Shown here one piece after another: positions 30,038 through 39,657 of a stretch of 64,000 nucleotides of DNA. The notes beneath the pieces were generated by a model, which saw nothing but the letters and a program-made list of their open reading frames with translations, was not told the DNA's origin and did no database searches. The stretch covers positions 2,046,001 to 2,110,000 of the forward strand of contig BSYQ01000012.1 in the NCBI GenBank assembly GCA_030272585.1. The letters run 5' to 3'. The translations under genes were made by a program, and so were the position numbers. Each line of letters starts with the position of its first letter. Position 1 is the stretch's first letter. Source of the DNA: Bryopsis sp. KO-2023. Taxonomy: Eukaryota; Chlorophyta; Ulvophyceae; Bryopsidales; Bryopsidaceae.

Positions 30038-31774
30038 ATGCCGTCCGAGCAGGAGCCCATTCCGATAACGAATCTCGGCCTCCAAGAACTGCGTCAAGTT
30101 CGTGAAAGGGTGGAGACGGATACCCAACGGTTGCAACAGAGCAGAATGCAGCTACAAAGGGTCGTCACCAGTTTCAGCGAATCCTTGAAGGCGATCGGGA
30201 CATTGAAATCTGCTGAACAAGGTTCGGTCCATCATCAATTTTTTTGGTTTTTTTTTATCTGAAAGAATTGCCCGATCAAAGGTTTGAATGGATCAAAGGT
30301 TTGAATGCGTCAACCCCTCCCTCCTCCCCACCACTTAGGGCTTCTCTATTTGTGAAAATAGATTGGACTGCTCCCTGGCTTTTTTTTTGTTAAGTATTTA
30401 TCTATTTATTTATTCACTTTTTTTAGTATATTGATTTGTTAATTCGCTTGTTTTTAGTCTTTATCTATTCCTTTATTAATTTACCTTCTTTTTTTTGGGG
30501 GGAGGGGGGAGGGTCAAGGTTACGCCAATGCATGAAATCGATCGAAGCATATATTATATGAAGGCTTTCTGTTTTTTTTTTTTTTCTGTAGGTCAGGAAA
30601 TTTTGCTTCCATTATCTGCGTCACTATACATCTCAGGGAACCTGGAATCGGTGGATGAAGTTTTGGTGGATATAGGCACAGGATATTTCGCAGAGGTAAT
30701 TAGAAAGTGCAATATCATCTTTGATATACCCCTATAAGGGACAAAAAAGATGTCAAAATCCAATTAATAATTATTATTAGAAAGTGCACATCTCAGTGAC
30801 TGTTATTTTTCTTTTAAATAAAAAAACCCAAAAAAAAACTACTATTTATTTCTTAAGGAAAAGATTATTATAAGATAAATAATATTTTCGAGCCCATATT
30901 GCTCATTTGCGTAGTGGACGGGGGCTACATGGGGCTTTCAGCCTCTATTTAATGCTATGAAATATTATTTTAGTATTCAATTATTATTGTTATATATTTT
31001 TGGAGAAATAAAAAATAGTATGTCCAAGAATCGATAAAATAAGATGCATGTGAAATTTGTACATGTGGTGGATGAATATATTGGTGTAGTTTTGTGTTGA
31101 TAATTCGGTCGTATTCTGAAGGAAAAAGCCATCCAACTTTTTGTTTTTTTTTTCCAAAATGGAAAAAGTTATCCAATCTTTTACATTCTTTCAATTTTTC
31201 TTTTTCTCATCTTTGTGTTTCGTCGATTTTTATCGTCGATCTTCTGCCAAAAATATATAAGCATTTGTTTTTGGGGTTAAAAAATAAAATTTTCGTTGGA
31301 TTTGATGGTGCTAAAAGTATGCACGACCTGCCACCGGGCACAATTCATTTCATGAGAAAATGTTATTTTCTATAGGAAAAACCATATCGAACATGTAGCT
31401 GTTTTTTGTTTTTCTTTTAGAGGCCAGTGGATGATGCGATGGATTATTGCAAAAGAAAGGCAGAAAAGGTTCAAGCGAGCATAAAGGAACTGGGCCAGGT
31501 GAGCAAAATTCCTCCATATATACAAACATATTTTTTTTCATTTTTTGAAGCACTGGGAACATGTTTCGTTTGAATATTGAATAAAGGGACACGTTAAAAA
31601 AAATTCCTCTATATGTATGTATCAAATGATGCTTTTTGTTTGTGCCAGGCCATTGGCGAGAAGCAAAAAGTTATGACCCATATCAACCAGGTGATGATGA
31701 CTAAGCAAGAAGGTCAAGCTCAAGCTCAAAATCAAGCGAAAGCTGGCCCATCCTTGAAAACCATTCAGGAATAA
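30038..31774 (+). CDS. PFDN5: prefoldin subunit 5
   Basis: Exons 30038-30221, 30592-30695, 31421-31498 and 31649-31774 join in phase to give 163 residues; human PFDN5 has 154. The N-terminal helix (LGLQELRQVRERVETDTQRL) and the C-terminal helix (YCKRKAEKVQASIKELGQ) form the alpha-class prefoldin coiled coil around the beta hairpins (EILLPLSASLYISGNL, then VLVDIGTGYFAE). Prefoldin is a cytosolic hexamer that captures unfolded actin and tubulin for the CCT chaperonin. The first intron contains a T(n)G(n) tract, and intron 2 is AT-rich. The tail is rich in Gln and Ala. Confidence 0.93.
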
Positions 31775-32335
31775 TCCAGGGTGAGAACGAGTTTTTGTTT
31801 TTTTGCCTCTTCACTTTTTTGCATCAGAAATCAGGTCAGAATTGGTAGGATTAGCAGAGATAATTTAAACAAATATGACAAACAGAATTTATCTACTGAA
31901 GGAAGTAGATTGTCGATTGTGAAAAAAACAGAGGGGGGAGGTTGGGTTGGTTCGGAAGTGCTTGTAGCCAATTCCTGCAATCTTTTGTCGTTTTATTGAC
32001 TTTTTTGTTGACAAACACCATCCCTTTGCTTGTCAGGAATTGCCTAATAGGGGGCTGAGCAGTATCTTGCCGCTTTGTTTGCCACGATTTTCTTCACCCC
32101 CAAAAAAAAAGAGGGTCGAAGGAAAAAGGCAAGCGACCAAAGCTTCCATTACAAATGGTCGGTCGATCAGGTGTCTACTGTGAGAATATCGTAGATATAA
32201 AATTGGGAAAGGGAGGGGGGGGTGGGGGGGAGCTGCTGATTTTTCAGATGCAAAAAAGCAACATACCCCCCCCTTTCAAAAAAAAAAAAAAGAAAAAAAT
32301 AGGAGGGTCGCTGGATGGTGTTCGAATTAAATTGG
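31775..32335. other. spacer before the LTR element
   Basis: No gene is seen. G-rich (32206-32230), C-rich (32266-32275) and A-rich runs (32278-32300) lie close to the insertion site of the retrotransposon. Confidence 0.4.
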
Positions 32336-32339
32336 AATG

Positions 32340-32666
32340 TGTTGTTACTGGAAGAACGAGCCTTCCGCAAAAAAAGTCTTACAACAAAAAGACAACCCCG
32401 AACTCCCGTTCACAGACTTTCCTTCCCGACTCACTCAACTCTCACACTTCCTCCACTGACTCATACCTCGTACTTCTAACGTAAAACCCCTACTGCCATG
32501 GGGCCTCTCACCCGCACTGACCAGTCGATTCAACAGATTTGACATCGCTCTCAGAGTCAAATCGTGTGGTAGTACTTTCATTAGAAATGAGTGTCCGTTG
32601 TGTGAATTTGTTGATGTGACGCTCTTATGTCTGTCTTTCAGTACTTGTGTTCTACCCGGTCCAACA
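32340..32666 (-). repeat. 3' LTR of the gypsy-like element
   Basis: The 327-bp repeat is 326/327 identical to 38936-39262. On the minus strand it starts TGTTGGACC and ends AACAACA. A purine-biased stretch (GGAGGTTTGAGGCAGTGAAGCG on the minus strand, 32667-32688) precedes it as a weak polypurine tract. Confidence 0.93.
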
Positions 32667-32867
32667 CGCTTCACTGCCTCAAACCTCCGAAAAAGTTCTA
32701 CTCGTGGTAGAATAAACTAATATCCTCACTTCCACACCAGTGTAGCCTTCTCCTACACTGTGTTTCATCAGAAAAAAAACATCCCTCACCGGATGTAAAA
32801 GAAACCTTCTCTCCTCCGTTTACTATGTCTTCTGGTCCTACCTATTCTCTCATCACCACCATTCTAC

Positions 32868-35800
32868 TCAGAAGCAGTGCCTGATCTGTGATTTGTGCAC
32901 TTCTAGGAAAGGTTTCCTACCCCTCCTGAGTTTGCCATTGATTTCCTCAATCCTGACTCGACTGGGGGAAATCAGTTCCACTATTTTATATGGTCCCTTC
33001 CAACTTGCACTGAATTTCTGATCCTTTTTTTCAGCCCTTGCTGAATCATATAAAAGGACCTCCTCTCCCAGAAAATGATTCCAGTCAGACAATTTTTTCT
33101 GTGCATTCACCTTTTCTCTGCTTTCCTTCAATCTCTGTTGAATTCTATCCCACTCCTTGCTTGATAGTGTCCACACTTTGCATGGTGGCCATCCAGTGGT
33201 TCTATTCACCATGTTGCAGACCATCCAGTTGGCCTTCTGCAGCCAATCATCCCAATACCCTCCATGATCCAACAACAGTACTCTGATTTTAGAAATCAGA
33301 GCTCTGTTCCTCCTTTCCACCACTCCATTCGCTCTGTGGTGATAAGGGGGTGTCCTCCAAACCTGAATGTGGTTGTCTTTGTACCATGCTCTCATGTCCT
33401 TCGAATGGAAGTAGGCAGCTCCATCACATAATAGGTTGTCTGGAGATCCATGAGTCGCTATCCACTCACCTAAACACTCTCTGACCTGTTTTCCCTTCAC
33501 CTCCTTTGTCTTCCAAACCATCGAATCACGAGAGAGGTGGTCCACCACCACTACTATATGATTGTGGCCAGACCTACCAGAGGGTAGTGGACCGATGATG
33601 TCCATGCCCACTGTTTGACCAGGGTGGGTTAGATGCCCAGCTCCCCTAAGAAGTTCTTTTTCCTTCTTAGGGGCTACCCTCTGGCAGGTCTGGCAGTACC
33701 TCTGAATTTCCTCCAGATCTCCTCTATTAGCCTTCCATCCATGTTGTGCACACAGCCATAGCAATTTTTGTGGGCTCCAGTGTCCCTCCTTGTGCAACCG
33801 TTCCAGCTGATCTCTGCTCAGCTCTTTCCCTTCCGCTATCTTGCCCAACTCCTCTCCCCTTGAGCCTCCTGTATATGCATGTCCCAACTCTGTGTTTCCT
33901 GACATGCCAGACCTTCCTGAATCACTCTCTTTAGAGTCCACTGCCTCAGCCTGCTCCAGCACCTGTTCTGTTGATCTGTTGGATCCTCCTGATTCCATGC
34001 TTGTGTTTTTACTGATATGCATCTCTTGTGGTTCAAGTGCACACACCTGCCCTTGTGTTTGTGTTGGCCTACTGTACCATCTAGACAGGAGATCAGCCCA
34101 AGGGTTAGATGTCCCTGGCAGGAATTGAACCCTCAACCTTCCAGGGGAGGGGTAGTTCTCTGCCAACCAAGCCAAGAGACGCACCACTCTGATGTCCTCC
34201 ACGACTTCTTTCGGTGCTAACTTCGTAATCCTTTGCACTGCTGAGTTCGAATCAGTGTGCAGGGTTAGCTGACCCCCAGCCACCACCTGTGAAACCGATT
34301 TCAATGCCCATATGAGAGCTTGAAGCTCCCCCAAATAGGAGCTGACTTTTTCTCCTCCCTTATCCGCACACTTTCGACTGTTGAGGCTGACGATACACCC
34401 CTCTGAGGGGGTACCTCTGAACAGAACATACCCCCACCCAGAGGATGACCAGTCTGTAAACAGATTATACTCTCCAGAATCTGAATTACCCAACTTGACA
34501 TTATTAGTCAGTATGGATTTCCATGCTTCTGCCACCAACTGTTGCATGAGTTTCGGATTCGATCCCTTGGGAAGCTCCAGCAGAGGTTGAATGATGTTAT
34601 GGAAATTCGGGCAAACTCCCCTGCAGACATTAAGCATGCCGACGAATTGACGGACGTCCCTGACGTCGCGCATTTCTGGCAACTGACGCACTTGGTCGTC
34701 GACGTAGCGTCGAAGGCCGTAGCTCCCCTTCGTGACCGTGTACCCCAAGTAGGTAACCTCCTTTTGTCTGACGACCGCCTTTGCCCTGTTTATCCGTAAT
34801 CCCATTTCGTCGAGCCTGGTCAGAACACGTCGCAGGTTCCTGTCATGGCCTTCGACGCCTTCTCCGCCGATTATGAGGTCGTCGACGAAGTTACGACCGG
34901 GGTATCCGTGGATAGAGCTCCGGATGCGGGAGTGGAACAGCCCTGGCGAACAGTTCCATCCCTGTGGAAGGCGGAGGTAAGTGTAGTCCCCCTCTCCGGT
35001 TTCAAACGCGAAGAGGGGCTGGAGCGAATCGCAAACGTCCACCTGGAAGAAGCCCTGCTCCAGATCCAGGACGGTGAAGTAGTCCCACTCCGGTGGGATC
35101 GACTTCAGCACATCCCGGACATGGAGCAGGGACGTCTTCCAGGCGTCGGAGTACGAGTTCAGCAAACGAAAATCCACCGTCTTACGGACCTTTCCATTCG
35201 GCTTCCTTAGGAAAAGTACGGGGGAGAACAGAGCCCGCTCGCCGACGCCCAGGGGACGGATGACGCCTTGCCCCTGCAACGAGGTAAGCAGTTTTCGAAT
35301 CTCCTTAGGCGCGACGTCGGTGGCGTAGTACCGTATCCCCGTGTTGTGCAGCGGAATCCTGTGGAAGGGAACGCGCCATTTCACCTCCCTGTGGCAAACC
35401 CGAAGAGGAGCAGCAGTCGCCTTTGCGTCTCTGCTAAGGTCGTCACGAATCACGTTCGGAAATTCGCGTCGCCAGTATTCCACTGAGCCTGTATCCTCCG
35501 TCTCTGACTGCGTTTCCGACGTGCAGGCAGGTTGTTCCTGAGTGGTTTGCACCGTAGCAGTATGTCCGTTCCAGAGTCTTTCCCCTGTCCCTACTGCTGT
35601 GGTGTTGTCGAGAAGGTCGTCAGCCACCTCCTCCCAAATCGTCGTCAGGTGAGATAAAGGGGATGTAGTGTGTTCGCTAAAACTTCTGCCTGGTGGTTTC
35701 CCTCTGAGGGCTTCCCAGTACTTCCAGAGATCAAGGTGCTCCTGTTCCACTGTCCCCCCTACCCCCCCCCTGGGTGAGCAGAGTAATTTTTCCTCTTGAA

Positions 35801-38800
35801 GGTGAGAGACTGAACTCTGGTTTTTCCCCAGTATGTCACTGTTAGTGGGACTCTCAGTAGTTACAGTCTGTCCCTCATTGTGTGTTTGTTCCACTGCCCC
35901 GACTACCCCCCCCCTGGGTGAGCAGCCCCCTTTTTCCTTTTGTGAACTCTGAACTGTACTCTGGCTCTGTCCCAATGTTTCCCTGTCTGTAGGACTCTCA
36001 GTAGCTACAGCTTTGCTTTCTTGCAGCAGAGTGCTGTGTGCAGTCAGGCTGTTAGGTGTGAGGACACTCTGGGTGCCTTGGTTTTCCCCACATGTCTGTC
36101 CCTCTCTCCCCCTTGGTAAGTCCCTCCATTGATCCTGCTGGGGGGTGGAGAATGTACCCTGGCTTGTCCCCAGTGTAGCACTGTTTGCAGGACTCTCAGA
36201 AGCTACATTCTCCTCCTGTGTGTGGAATTTCGACTGCTGTACCCTTCCCTGAGTATCTGACTTGGGTAAGTGATGTACAGCCTCTGAACTGCTGGTTTGT
36301 AAGCCAAAAATCTTTCCTCCCTTCTCCCTAGCTGAACTGATGAACTGTCCAGTAGCATTATAGCTATTGGGCTGACATTCAAAGTCTGTGTTTGATGTCT
36401 GTGTTCTCCCCTCATTCTCAGAGTCTTTCCCCTCAATCCTGTCCCTGAGTGGATAGTGCGTAGCAGAACTCACATCCAGTTCTGTGAGAGAGGCTGTGCT
36501 CTGGCTCTTCCTCAGTGTTGCACTGTTTGTTGGATTCTCAGTAGCTACAGCCTCACTGTTCTGTGTTGTTAAACTCCGTAACACACACCCATCCCCTGAA
36601 CTGAGATGCTGTTCTCCAGAGTCGGAACTGATGGTCGGTATATCCCTGTTTTGGGCAGAATTCGATAGTACTCTACTGTCCCCCTCTGGGCTCAACTGCT
36701 GTTCAACAGATGCAAGCTGGCCTGTTTGTGAATCCCAGTCCTGATTCGACTGCATTGTGCCCCAACTGCCCTTTGAACCACTGGTTCTGTCAAACACTTC
36801 CAGTGACCCACAGTCATTCTTTGGTGGTGGAAAAGAAACCTTTTTACATCCTCCATCTCCCTGTTTTTCTATTCCAGAACACCCCCCCTCCTCAGATTCC
36901 ACTTCCTGTGGTGGAAAAGAAACTGTTTGACATCCTCCATCTCCCTTCTTTTCAATCCCAAAACACCCCTCCTCCTCAGGTTCCACTTCCTCCTTCTCTC
37001 TGAGATCCAAACCATGGGGCAGTAAACCATCCTCCTCCTGTTCGACACATTCCTCCTCTGCTCCTCCTTCCTCTATCACCACCGGCGTTCCCTCAGCCAC
37101 CCTGAAGCTAACCAAACACAGTTTTGCAGTAAGCATCCTCGCCTCCAACTGGGCGTTATACAGCGTGAGTCGAACTCTTCCGTCGGAGTTCGTCGTCACA
37201 GAGTGAAGGAGGTTGTGGGGTTGTCCTATGGCCATTAACGAAAACAGGCCAGGCCCAGTAATTCGAAAAGGAAGAACAACCGTTTTAATCGCGTAGGGTC
37301 CCAGAACCAACGACGAACCCAGGGGTAACCGAAACTCCCCATCCTTCCCCACTAAACGAATCCTGCGTCCTTTTTTCGTGAGGGGGTCTTGCAGCACTCG
37401 AACCACACCCCGCTCTAACTCTCCCGACTTCTCCCCTACCTTCATGACTGCGTGGCAAGGGATGGACGTTCCGTTCTTGCCCCAGAGGCAGTTGCGAGCG
37501 CAGTCGACGGTGAGGGAAAGGTGTGCGAGGAGGGGGACGCCCAGAATAATCTGGGGTGTGTTTTCCGAAACCAAAAATACTTCCTTCCCCTCCCACGGTC
37601 CTACTTTGACGTCGAGCGTCACCGTCCCTCGCACGCTCTCCTTGCTTCCATTGAACCCGGTCAGCGTTAGCACTCCTTTCGGAGGAGCGACTCCCCATCC
37701 GTGCCTTTGACAAACCTTCCATGGCATGATGGAGCATCCACTTCCGCTGTCGACCAACGCTTCGAAAAGGTGGTTACTCCCTCCCTGTTCTCCTTCCAGC
37801 CTGAGTTTCACCCGAAGTTGTTTTCGCACCGTATCTCCGGCGGGCGTTCCTGCTGCGACCGAATGGCACGACGACGACGGCTGCTCTTGCTGTATTGCCT
37901 CCAGCAGCTCGCCGAAAGCATCCTCTTCCACACTCGCCACCTGCGCTCTCCTCTTCGTCCGGCACTGCGCTTCCCAGTGCCCCTTCCGCCCGCAAAACTG
38001 GCAGTACGGAATCTCTCCCGTCCGAGTAGGTGGCCTGTCCGCCACCAAAACTTTCGTCCCCACCTTAGGTTCTGCTTTAGCATCCACTTTCACTTCTTCC
38101 TTTCCCTCCTCCTCCTTCTTTACTTCCGCGAGAACTGCTTCCCTGTATTCCGTCCTCCTCTTCATTCGATCCAAAAGCTCCCGAAGTCCGCTGAAGGTAA
38201 GTTTTTCGAACTCTGTTTCCAACACGACGCGGCTCAACACCCTCCCCGGTAACCGGGCCACGAGTAGCTTGACCGCTTTTTTCTCCTCTTCCACCTCCGC
38301 CGCTTGTCCCGTGTTTAAGAACATCAGGAAAAAACGCTGCAAAAACTCCAACTCTGTCTCCTCCTCCGTTTGTTGCAGCCGCCGAAGTCTGTCCAACGTA
38401 GCTGATCCCTCCGTCGAAACTGAAGCCGCAGGCGCCGCACTCCCGAGCTCCAGGACTTCCCTTCTCATCGCCGTCTCTGTTCTACGCCGCCGTAACCATG
38501 CAGAACCTTTGTCGAGGAACTTCAGTAGGTACCCCAGCAGAAGCGAGGAGGCGATCCCTGCTCCGACCAGGTTGGCGTTGGATCCCCGCAGGACACCCCA
38601 GAGCTTGTGCATCCTGTCTGCGAGCTGCACAAGCTCCAAGGTGTCCCACGCAGCAGCGGGGTTCGGTGAAGGGGAGGGTAGGGCACGATGTGAGTGTCGA
38701 TGTCTGATCGACCACATCAGCCTCTGCCAGAGCTCGTGTGGAGACGTTCTGGGCGTGTGAGGCGTAGAGAATGGAGGAGGTGATGGGGGATACGTTGCTG

Positions 38801-38936
38801 GCGCCCTTCCGGCTGGTGTTGCCGGCGCCGCATTTTGATCTGATATCGTCGGTGGTCGCTGTAACAGCAGCGACATACCGGCTAGTAGAGCCAAGCCCCC
38901 AAAGGCCAGGATCCACCCTGTTCGCTCCGAAACCAT
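32868..38936 (-). CDS. Gag-Pol polyprotein (Gag, protease, RT, RNase H, integrase)
   Basis: The frame is 2022 codons from ATG 38936. Approximate residues: hydrophobic N-terminal segment 8-25; second hydrophobic segment near 115-135; CCHC knuckle CQFCGRKGHWEAQC near 312; protease LVDSGSGCSIMP near 390 and IILGVPLL; a long Ser/Thr/Gln/Glu-rich linker about 640-1200 with repeated ESPTNSATL-type units; RT with LPQGWNCSPGLFH and FVDD near 1352; RNase H with FTDWSSSGW near 1492, GELQAL and HTDSNSA; integrase with an HHCC zinc site (HKEGHW...CQTC, about 1718-1750) and D-D-E in MDIIGPL, CDGAAYF and VVERRN. This order (RT before integrase) is that of Ty3/gypsy. Upstream TTG at 38966 lies in the LTR and is not the start. 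No envelope is present. Confidence 0.95.
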   Translation of the reverse strand: MVSERTGWILAFGGLALLAGMSLLLQRPPTISDQNAAPATPAGRAPATYPPSPPPFSTPHTPRTSPHELWQRLMWSIRHRHSHRALPSPSPNPAAAWDTLELVQLADRMHKLWGVLRGSNANLVGAGIASSLLLGYLLKFLDKGSAWLRRRRTETAMRREVLELGSAAPAASVSTEGSATLDRLRRLQQTEEETELEFLQRFFLMFLNTGQAAEVEEEKKAVKLLVARLPGRVLSRVVLETEFEKLTFSGLRELLDRMKRRTEYREAVLAEVKKEEEGKEEVKVDAKAEPKVGTKVLVADRPPTRTGEIPYCQFCGRKGHWEAQCRTKRRAQVASVEEDAFGELLEAIQQEQPSSSCHSVAAGTPAGDTVRKQLRVKLRLEGEQGGSNHLFEALVDSGSGCSIMPWKVCQRHGWGVAPPKGVLTLTGFNGSKESVRGTVTLDVKVGPWEGKEVFLVSENTPQIILGVPLLAHLSLTVDCARNCLWGKNGTSIPCHAVMKVGEKSGELERGVVRVLQDPLTKKGRRIRLVGKDGEFRLPLGSSLVLGPYAIKTVVLPFRITGPGLFSLMAIGQPHNLLHSVTTNSDGRVRLTLYNAQLEARMLTAKLCLVSFRVAEGTPVVIEEGGAEEECVEQEEDGLLPHGLDLREKEEVEPEEEGCFGIEKKGDGGCQTVSFPPQEVESEEGGCSGIEKQGDGGCKKVSFPPPKNDCGSLEVFDRTSGSKGSWGTMQSNQDWDSQTGQLASVEQQLSPEGDSRVLSNSAQNRDIPTISSDSGEQHLSSGDGCVLRSLTTQNSEAVATENPTNSATLRKSQSTASLTELDVSSATHYPLRDRIEGKDSENEGRTQTSNTDFECQPNSYNATGQFISSAREKGGKIFGLQTSSSEAVHHLPKSDTQGRVQQSKFHTQEENVASESPANSATLGTSQGTFSTPQQDQWRDLPRGREGQTCGENQGTQSVLTPNSLTAHSTLLQESKAVATESPTDRETLGQSQSTVQSSQKEKGGCSPRGGVVGAVEQTHNEGQTVTTESPTNSDILGKNQSSVSHLQEEKLLCSPRGGVGGTVEQEHLDLWKYWEALRGKPPGRSFSEHTTSPLSHLTTIWEEVADDLLDNTTAVGTGERLWNGHTATVQTTQEQPACTSETQSETEDTGSVEYWRREFPNVIRDDLSRDAKATAAPLRVCHREVKWRVPFHRIPLHNTGIRYYATDVAPKEIRKLLTSLQGQGVIRPLGVGERALFSPVLFLRKPNGKVRKTVDFRLLNSYSDAWKTSLLHVRDVLKSIPPEWDYFTVLDLEQGFFQVDVCDSLQPLFAFETGEGDYTYLRLPQGWNCSPGLFHSRIRSSIHGYPGRNFVDDLIIGGEGVEGHDRNLRRVLTRLDEMGLRINRAKAVVRQKEVTYLGYTVTKGSYGLRRYVDDQVRQLPEMRDVRDVRQFVGMLNVCRGVCPNFHNIIQPLLELPKGSNPKLMQQLVAEAWKSILTNNVKLGNSDSGEYNLFTDWSSSGWGYVLFRGTPSEGCIVSLNSRKCADKGGEKVSSYLGELQALIWALKSVSQVVAGGQLTLHTDSNSAVQRITKLAPKEVVEDIRVVRLLAWLAENYPSPGRLRVQFLPGTSNPWADLLSRWYSRPTQTQGQVCALEPQEMHISKNTSMESGGSNRSTEQVLEQAEAVDSKESDSGRSGMSGNTELGHAYTGGSRGEELGKIAEGKELSRDQLERLHKEGHWSPQKLLWLCAQHGWKANRGDLEEIQRYCQTCQRVAPKKEKELLRGAGHLTHPGQTVGMDIIGPLPSGRSGHNHIVVVVDHLSRDSMVWKTKEVKGKQVRECLGEWIATHGSPDNLLCDGAAYFHSKDMRAWYKDNHIQVWRTPPYHHRANGVVERRNRALISKIRVLLLDHGGYWDDWLQKANWMVCNMVNRTTGWPPCKVWTLSSKEWDRIQQRLKESREKVNAQKKLSDWNHFLGEEVLLYDSARAEKKDQKFSASWKGPYKIVELISPSRVRIEEINGKLRRGRKPFLEVHKSQIRHCF
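38924..38935 (-). promoter_or_regulatory. putative tRNA primer-binding site
   Basis: The minus strand reads TGGTTTCGGAGC immediately after the 5' LTR. It is identical to 153-164 of the other element and begins with the TGG expected to pair with a tRNA CCA end. It overlaps codons 1-4. Confidence 0.55.
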
Positions 38937-39262
38937 GTTGTTACTGGAAGAACGAGCCTTCCGCAAAAAAAGTCTTACAACAAAAAGACAACCCTGAACT
39001 CCCGTTCACAGACTTTCCTTCCCGACTCACTCAACTCTCACACTTCCTCCACTGACTCATACCTCGTACTTCTAACGTAAAACCCCTACTGCCATGGGGC
39101 CTCTCACCCGCACTGACCAGTCGATTCAACAGATTTGACATCGCTCTCAGAGTCAAATCGTGTGGTAGTACTTTCATTAGAAATGAGTGTCCGTTGTGTG
39201 AATTTGTTGATGTGACGCTCTTATGTCTGTCTTTCAGTACTTGTGTTCTACCCGGTCCAACA
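38936..39262 (-). repeat. 5' LTR of the gypsy-like element
   Basis: This 327-bp copy is presumed to carry the element promoter. Its last base is the A of the polyprotein ATG. Confidence 0.93.
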
Positions 39263-39657
39263 AATGGGTGTTTCAGGGTAGCAGGTTCGGTGTGTCAAAA
39301 TTGCTCATCTAACCATAATGACTCAGCTTCAGCTTTTTTCAGCGCCATAAATGGATGGGGTGTGTGTGTGTGGCAGTTTTTTTTCTCGAAATCCTGTTGT
39401 TCCGGGCTTCAAAAACTGCACAGTCAGCTCTGATGACCAAAAGGGGCAAAAATTGGACATTCTGTTCACCCCTGTTTAAATTCTGGGCTACTCGACCAAA
39501 ACGACATATTCCTTTTTGCCCTGACCTCAACCGAAAGCTACTCTACTTCCTACAACCACACTGCAATTTCGGCCATCGCCGTTTATAAAAAGAAGCCCCA
39601 GCAACTCCCCCACTCATTCCTTTCCAAGAAAAAAAAAGTAATGAAACCCACAAAAAT

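Larger units (their letters stand above)
32340..39262 (-). mobile_element. intact Ty3/gypsy-like LTR retrotransposon
   Basis: This is a 6923-bp element on the minus strand with 327-bp LTRs (32340-32666 and 38936-39262) differing at one base (32399 C, 38995 T). It is flanked by a 4-bp duplication AATG (32336-32339 and 39263-39266), and its termini are TG...CA. One frame encodes Gag, protease, RT, RNase H and integrase. A possible primer-binding site adjoins the 5' LTR. The near-identity of the LTRs and the open frame indicate a very recent insertion that may still be active. It sits between the prefoldin gene and the RAP-domain gene and disrupts neither. Confidence 0.95.

Noticed and set aside
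37726-38760. Plus-strand 344-codon frame and others over the retroelement
   Set aside because: They are antisense to Gag-protease, which has zinc-knuckle and protease motifs; no motif is seen on the plus strand.
38937-38966. Upstream TTG as start of the Gag-Pol protein
   Set aside because: It lies inside the LTR and is not an ATG. The ATG at 38936 is shared in position with the other element.
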